Shown here in pieces: positions 59,574-64,000 of a stretch of DNA of 64,000 nt. A model generated the notes under the pieces. It made no database searches. It was not told the origin of the DNA and saw nothing but the letters and a program-made list of their open reading frames with translations. The position numbers and the translations under genes are program-made. The DNA is from CAWAMR01 sp963783095. GTDB taxonomy: Bacteria > Planctomycetota > Planctomycetia > Gemmatales > Gemmataceae. The stretch spans positions 682,001 to 746,000 of the forward strand of contig CAWAMR010000002.1 in the NCBI GenBank assembly GCA_963783095.1. Reading direction: 5' to 3'. Position 1 is the stretch's first letter. Every line of letters starts with the position of its first letter.

Positions 59574-59861
59574 GATTGCGGATCAACAATTGGATAACCA
59601 AATAAACGAGGCCGTGAACGCTATGCTTCCAAGAACTAAGAGCCAATCAAACGCTTATCGATTTGATGGATTGCCGAGGTTTTTGCTGATGAGGGCCCGA
59701 AACGGCGCAGACGCTACAAATTGCTACAAAAAATCGGTTTGTACATCGATAATCGTGGATGCAAACAAATTCCAGAATGCCGTGCTTCAAATTGCTACAC
59801 AATTTCGATTGCGAATCAACGATTAAATAACCAAACAAACGAGGCGGTGAACGCCATGCTA
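59574..59861. repeat. 54-bp direct repeat with CTACAAATTGCTACA echoes
   Basis: GATTGCGGATCAACAATTGG...(59574-59627) and GATTGCGAATCAACGATTAA...(59808-59861) agree at most positions. Between and after them CTACAAATTGCTACA occurs three times with small changes. Confidence 0.7.
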
Positions 59862-59910
59862 CAAATTGCTACAAAACATGGAGACTTTTCGCTGAACGTA
59901 ACAGTGTATT

Positions 59911-60089
59911 CTCATCGTTTGCCGCTCCGCGGCGAACGTCTTCTCTTGCCGCTCCGCGGCGTTAAACTACCACCGTCAGAAGGCTTTGCTTCTGATTGAT
60001 AGGCTTCTGATTGAGGCGAGTTTGGCCGCAGAGCGGCAAGACCAAGACGTTCGCCGCGGAGCGGCAAACGATGATGGTCGTACTCGTTG
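59911..60089. repeat. TTTGCCGCTCCGCGG repeat, long copy
   Basis: Left half 59911-59960 and right half 60046-60089 are the same as in the copy at 40021-40099, with about 85 bases in between that contain a second GCGGCAAG unit. Confidence 0.8.
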
Positions 60090-60134
60090 TGAATTGTCTC
60101 ATTTCAGGTTGTTCGCAGTATAACGGGAGCTACG

Positions 60135-61277
60135 ATGAATGTCCCATACGATGTGGGCGTGGTGGGGGCTGGTATTATCGGTCTGGCCCATGCCTATCAT
60201 CTGGCCCGTCGAGGTTTGCGCGTGGTCGTTTTCGAACGTCAGCCTCGCGCACAAGGGGCATCTATCCGCAACTTCGGGATGATCTGGCCAATCGGGCAGT
60301 TGATCGGCCCGATGTATCAACTGGCCCGGCGGAGCAGGGAACTGTGGTTGGAGGTGCTTCGGCAAAGCGGCCTGTGGCACGCATCGTGCGGATCGCTGCA
60401 CCTGGCTTATCACGACGATGAGGCCGAGGTTTTGCGCGAATTCGCAGCGGAATCATCGTACCAGGACCGGCCTTGCGAATTGTGGCCGGCATCCCAGGTA
60501 TTGCGACGATTTCCAGCCGTCCGAGCCATCGGCCTGCGTGCCGGACTGTGGAGTCCCGAGGAACTCACCGTCGATCCGCGTCAGGTCATCGCCCAACTAC
60601 CAAACTGGTTGGCAAAAACACTGGGGGTGGAATTTGCATTTGAAACGACGGTGCTGCGCCATGAATCACCGCATATCGTTACCTCGAAGGGAAACTGGAT
60701 CGCTCACCGGCTCGCGATTTGCGCCGGCGCGGACTTCCGCGAACTTGCCCCAGGCGCGTTTGCCGAAAGCGGACTGGTGCCGTGCAAGCTGCAGATGATG
60801 CGGTCGCAAGCATATGGGAGTCGTTTCCGCATCGGCACCATGCTGGCCGCAGGATTGACCCTGCGCCATTACCCATCCTTCGCGCGCTGTCCGACGCTGC
60901 CCGCTTTGGTCCGCCGGCTGGATAACGAGTTGCCCGACTATGGCCGATTCGGTATCCATGTCATGGTTTCGCAAAATGAATCCGGCAAGGTAACGATCGG
61001 CGATTCGCACGAGTATGGCGACGCTATTGAACCTTTTGACAAACCGCAGATCGATGAACTGATTCTCTCCTATTTGCGTACTTTTGTCGCGATTCCGGAC
61101 TTGACCATCGCCGCACGCTGGCACGGGATTTACATCAAACACCCCCAATTGCCGTATGTGGTGGCGCAGCCGACACCGGAAACCTTGGCGGTGGTTGCGG
61201 GCGGGGTCGGCATGACGCTGTCGTTCGGATTGGCGGAACAAACGGTAAAGAACTGGCTTGGAGAATTTCATGATTGA
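60135..61277 (+). CDS. FAD-dependent oxidoreductase, TIGR03364/PbfC-like
   Basis: 380 residues. FAD site VGVVGAGIIGLAHAYHLARRGLRVVVFERQPRAQGASIRNFGMIWPIGQLIGPMYQLARRSRELWLEVL matches the family's conserved start, including the SIRNFGMIWPIGQ phrase. A C-terminal dinucleotide-binding region follows (IYIKHPQLPYVVAQPTPETLAVVAGGVGMTLSFGLAEQTV). Family knowledge: members of this group occur in phosphonate clusters and are thought to oxidise aminoethylphosphonate or its N-methyl derivatives to phosphonoacetaldehyde. The stop overlaps the ATG of the hydrolase gene by eight bases, so these two form an operon. Substrate here is inferred. Confidence 0.8.
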   Translation: MNVPYDVGVVGAGIIGLAHAYHLARRGLRVVVFERQPRAQGASIRNFGMIWPIGQLIGPMYQLARRSRELWLEVLRQSGLWHASCGSLHLAYHDDEAEVLREFAAESSYQDRPCELWPASQVLRRFPAVRAIGLRAGLWSPEELTVDPRQVIAQLPNWLAKTLGVEFAFETTVLRHESPHIVTSKGNWIAHRLAICAGADFRELAPGAFAESGLVPCKLQMMRSQAYGSRFRIGTMLAAGLTLRHYPSFARCPTLPALVRRLDNELPDYGRFGIHVMVSQNESGKVTIGDSHEYGDAIEPFDKPQIDELILSYLRTFVAIPDLTIAARWHGIYIKHPQLPYVVAQPTPETLAVVAGGVGMTLSFGLAEQTVKNWLGEFHD

Positions 61278-61944
61278 ACTGGTTGTCTTCGATATGGCGG
61301 GCACAACGGTCCATGAAGGCGATGCCGTGAACGCATCGTTCCGCGCCGCCCTGGCCCGTGCCGGGATCCAGGCCGACCCGGCCGTGGTAAACACCGTCAT
61401 GGGCCTGCACAAACCCGAAGCCATTCGCCGTTTGCTCTCATATGCGGGCCGGTCTCTTCCGGAAGAGGCTGTTATGGCCATCCACGAAGATTTCGTCAAA
61501 CGAATGCGAGAATATTATGCCACCGACCCAGCGGTTCGCGAGGTGCCCGGCTCAGCTACTGTCTTCGGAAAGCTTCGCAGCGCCGGGATCAGAATCGCCC
61601 TCAACTCAGGCTTCAGCAGGCCGGTGGTCGATGTGCTGCTGGCTCGTCTGGGCTGGCAAGTGCCGGCGGTAATTGATGCCTTCATTACCAGTGATGCGGT
61701 GCCGCGCGCCAGGCCCCATCCGGACATGATTCAACACCTGATGGCTCAACTCGGAATCCGGGATGTTCGACACGTAGCCAAGGTCGGAGACACTCAAGCG
61801 GATATGGAAGAAGGAACCAACGCCGGCTGCGCGCTGGTGATCGGCGTAACCAGCGGTAGCAGCACGCGCGAACAGTTGCAGGGCTGGCCGCACACACATA
61901 TTGTGGAATCGGTCGTGGATGTACCAGCGCTGCTTATAGCCTGA
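61270..61944 (+). CDS. PhnX-like HAD hydrolase (phosphonatase-like)
   Basis: 224 residues from ATG 61270; GGAG seven bases before. HAD motifs: VVFDMAGTTVHEGD (nucleophile Asp8), LNSGFSRPVVDVLL (motif II Ser), ARPHPDMIQHLM (motif III), VAKVGDTQADMEEGTNAGC (motif IV Asp pair). MGLHKPEAIRRLLSYA supplies Lys48, the position of the Schiff-base Lys in phosphonoacetaldehyde hydrolase. The family is TIGR03351-type, found next to FAD oxidoreductases like that upstream. The predicted step is cleavage of a phosphonoaldehyde to an aldehyde and phosphate. It overlaps the oxidoreductase stop by eight bases. Confidence 0.75.
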   Translation: MIELVVFDMAGTTVHEGDAVNASFRAALARAGIQADPAVVNTVMGLHKPEAIRRLLSYAGRSLPEEAVMAIHEDFVKRMREYYATDPAVREVPGSATVFGKLRSAGIRIALNSGFSRPVVDVLLARLGWQVPAVIDAFITSDAVPRARPHPDMIQHLMAQLGIRDVRHVAKVGDTQADMEEGTNAGCALVIGVTSGSSTREQLQGWPHTHIVESVVDVPALLIA

Positions 61945-61980
61945 AATTGATCCCGATACGCTGACGATCGCCGGTATTTA

Positions 61981-62072
61981 GGAAGTCAGGCAAGCGAGAC
62001 GCTTGCCCTACGAACGATAAATGCCACGTTCCGCCCGCAACGTAGGGCAAGCGTCTCGCTTGCCTGACTTCC
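61981..62072. repeat. 32-bp perfect inverted repeat with REP core
   Basis: Arms GGAAGTCAGGCAAGCG... at the left and ...CGCTTGCCTGACTTCC at the right are perfectly complementary across 28 bases; each contains a complete GGCAAGCG palindrome. Confidence 0.9.
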
Positions 62073-62185
62073 CGCGGACTTGACCAGCCTCTTCTGATGT
62101 GGGTCACGTCAAGGGGGTCGCTCATGGTTAATACTTGGTCCGATCATTGGTAGTGGTTGGGCCGCGCTGTGCTCATAATCTTTGG

Positions 62186-64000
62186 CTATCTGCTGAGAGA
62201 TCGTAGCGCCCGGCCCAATGTGGCAACGGTGAAAATCCTTGGATAAAGTTTCTCGAAGTACCATAACTTGGCGAAGTAGAACCCGATCGGAGTTGGGTCG
62301 ATAAACGAGCCATTTTCCACGCGCTGAAGTAGATATTCCATCCCCCGTTCGATGGGCGCTTGCGGTCGAGTTCCAAGTATTTCCAGCAATGCCTCAACCG
62401 CCAGCGCCGTTTCCTCGACGCTCGACGGAGTATCTCTGGCACCACCCCAGCCGCCGTCGGCATTCTGAACGGATAGGAGATATTCGATCCCTCGCTGGGC
62501 TTGCGGTCGATCGACAATGCCAAGATCCCGATAGGCCGCCAACACCTTCGCGGTGCCATAGACAGGATTGATGTCGTCGGGCGCGTGCTGATTGCCGAAC
62601 CACAATGGCAACCAGGATCCATCCTCGCGTTGTTGCTGGGCCAGATAGGCCAGCCCACGCTGGTTCACCCGTTGAAGATTCTGGGGAGTTCGGCCCCAGT
62701 GCCCATTGAGGGTTATGGTTCTGCCCAAACCGTGTATCGACGCCAGTGCATTTTCCCAGACGTTATGGGCCCGAAGGACATGCGCACTCAAATCGGTGCC
62801 GCTGCGGTCGAATGGCAGTTTGCCCCAGCCTCGACAAAACGTGGGCCAGCCTGCATCGCGGTTTTGCAGAGAGTTCATCCAGCCGAGGCCCGTCAGAATT
62901 TGAAATGCAACCGAGTCCGAAGAATCGCCAAGCTGGTTATGCACGAATCTCTCAACCGCCTGTTTACCCTTTTCTCCCGTGAGATGATGGAGTGCCAGCA
63001 ACATCCCCGGAGTATCATCGCAATCGGGCACGCTGCCGGGAAGATGCGACCAGCCCCAGCCGCCGGGATCAGCACCGGTATAGGGATGGCGCTGCCGAGT
63101 TTGTTGAGCCAGTAGCCAGTCTATCAACTGTTGCCAGCGATCGAGAGATTCCAGATCTCCTGCTGCGGCCAGTGCGTTGACGGAAAGTGTCGTCACCCAG
63201 ACCGATAAGTTGGTATCGATGGGCCAGCTTCCATCGGGGAGAACGGATTGGACGATGAACTCGACCCCTTTGGCAATGACGCGATCGATAGGAGTGCTGG
63301 TTTGTGCGAGACCCGATCGCATCGAAGCCAGGCTCATGACAACAAAGCTGGTCAACGGTGTCGCCTCAAGAAAGCCGCCACTCGATGGTTGTATGCGTTC
63401 CAACACTCTGGAACTGCGATTTCTTCCCAGCCGGCGTAGGAACCGAGTGATGGGGTTCCAGGTCGAGCGATGATGATGGATGCACTGGCCGATGGCAATG
63501 AGCGCAGGCAGTGCATAGCTGACAACCGGCAGTCCGGCAAAGCGATACCAGGACTGTGGCAAGCAGGCCAGTTCAAAGGGGAGTCGAGGCACTTCGTTCC
63601 AGCGAACCAGTCCTGCCAGGGCACACATGGTTAAAATAGGAACTGAGAAAGTGCGATCCTTGCCATAGCGCTGTCGAACGGCCTCGGCGAGTTCCTCCAT
63701 CGTCTTGCCGTAACGGGTATGCAGCCAGTCTTCGCAACGCTTCAACACATCGATATGTTCGGATACATTGTCGCAGATATGAAAGGCAGCCCGGCAGAGC
63801 ATGGTCGTCGAGATATTGCTGACACTTTTGACGGTATCGCCCCAGCCGCCGTCGGGGTTTTGATGATCGGCGAGCCAGCGCAAGCCATTGGCAATCAAAG
63901 CTCCATGAAGCGGCGAAGGTGCGGATCGATCCACGATTGCCAGCGCGGATACGCCGGTTGCCGTGGAAAGCGCGGAAGCGGAAAGCTCACCTTCCCAGAA
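62186..64000 (-). CDS. Squalene-hopene-cyclase-like terpene cyclase, N-terminus beyond window
   Basis: At least 604 residues; the frame stays open to the right edge (FWEGELSASALSTATGVSAL..), so the start lies outside. Class II cyclase features: the DxDD-type VPDCDDTPGMLLALHHL (protonating motif with an Asp at the centre), and QW-type repeats QNPDGGWGDTV, LPDGSWPIDTN, NRDAGWPTFCRG, QQREDGSWLPLWFGN and VQNADGGWGGARDTPSSVEETALAVEALL. The FWEGELSASALSTAT opening is seen in planctomycete family members. Family knowledge suggests a cyclisation of polyprenyl substrates, possibly hopanoid-like; other steps such as prenyl-dependent functions are possible. It converges on the hydrolase gene, with a REP pair between them. 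Confidence 0.75.
   Translation of the reverse strand, partial: FWEGELSASALSTATGVSALAIVDRSAPSPLHGALIANGLRWLADHQNPDGGWGDTVKSVSNISTTMLCRAAFHICDNVSEHIDVLKRCEDWLHTRYGKTMEELAEAVRQRYGKDRTFSVPILTMCALAGLVRWNEVPRLPFELACLPQSWYRFAGLPVVSYALPALIAIGQCIHHHRSTWNPITRFLRRLGRNRSSRVLERIQPSSGGFLEATPLTSFVVMSLASMRSGLAQTSTPIDRVIAKGVEFIVQSVLPDGSWPIDTNLSVWVTTLSVNALAAAGDLESLDRWQQLIDWLLAQQTRQRHPYTGADPGGWGWSHLPGSVPDCDDTPGMLLALHHLTGEKGKQAVERFVHNQLGDSSDSVAFQILTGLGWMNSLQNRDAGWPTFCRGWGKLPFDRSGTDLSAHVLRAHNVWENALASIHGLGRTITLNGHWGRTPQNLQRVNQRGLAYLAQQQREDGSWLPLWFGNQHAPDDINPVYGTAKVLAAYRDLGIVDRPQAQRGIEYLLSVQNADGGWGGARDTPSSVEETALAVEALLEILGTRPQAPIERGMEYLLQRVENGSFIDPTPIGFYFAKLWYFEKLYPRIFTVATLGRALRSLSR

Larger units (their letters stand above)
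59431..60134. other. Intergenic region with two repeat families
   Basis: 704 bases containing TAAAAGTATACTATAATAG (59491), a 54-bp direct repeat (59574 and 59808) and a compound REP element (59911-60089). Short frames here give only repeated, low-credibility peptides (NEAVNAML). Confidence 0.6.

Noticed and set aside
59590..59999. Short plus-strand frames in the repeat region
   Set aside because: They are translations of the direct repeat (NEAVNAML twice) with no ribosome sites or domain features.

Overview
The window reads as a chromosomal segment of a planctomycete, most likely of the Gemmata group. The basis is the gene content: two DUF1501 Tat-exported proteins, a DUF1080 protein, a PVC-type cytochrome-like dehydrogenase, PQQ-like propellers, large transmembrane Ser/Thr kinases, proteins with an N-terminal LEDRxTP motif, Uma2 and Rpn-type nucleases, and many dispersed palindromes. 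No rRNA, tRNA or CRISPR was recognised. This is inference from family knowledge; no search was run.

Layout. 0-3.1 kb (minus strand): secreted and membrane proteins, including a papain-like protein. 3.1-27.4 kb: a Mu-like head module on the minus strand, transcribed right to left. It runs from a Mom-like GNAT protein through the large terminase and a DUF935-type portal, then a Mu gpI-like protease/scaffold, a decoration protein, the major capsid protein, a DUF1320-like connector and several tail-like proteins, ending in a glycosyltransferase-methyltransferase. No integrase, tape measure or replication gene is visible. A 6.2-kb island of plus-strand genes (17.7-23.8 kb) splits portal from protease. 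It carries a sigma-70-like factor, an LRR protein, DUF1801, a Phd-like antitoxin, HigBA and HicBA pairs, two envelope proteins and two attC-like hairpins, so it resembles an integron cassette cluster.

27.4-64 kb: host genes. A Ser/Thr kinase and a small Cys-Phe-Phe secreted protein occur together twice (27.8-30.5 and 56.1-58.7 kb). Phosphonate-catabolism genes occur in two places: alcohol dehydrogenase plus DUF5690 transporter at 31.6-34.0 kb, and a PhnZ-like HD oxygenase, a TIGR03364-like FAD oxidoreductase and a PhnX-like HAD hydrolase at 58.9-61.9 kb. Three paralogous propeller-repeat surface proteins lie side by side at 40.1-44.8 kb. A protein at 50.4-52.1 kb carries both periplasmic loops of an RND pump but none of the membrane helices. 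A class II terpene cyclase-like gene runs off the right end.

Non-coding structure is rich. Hairpins built from 7-bp tandem repeats sit between phage structural genes and recur in the host part. A promoter-leader element of about 120 bp is shared by two unrelated genes. There is a 68-bp perfect palindrome and several REP-like palindromes. About 17 single-base frame breaks interrupt otherwise well-conserved genes in phage and host alike. That density suggests consensus indel errors, so the breaks should be checked against reads before being called pseudogenes.
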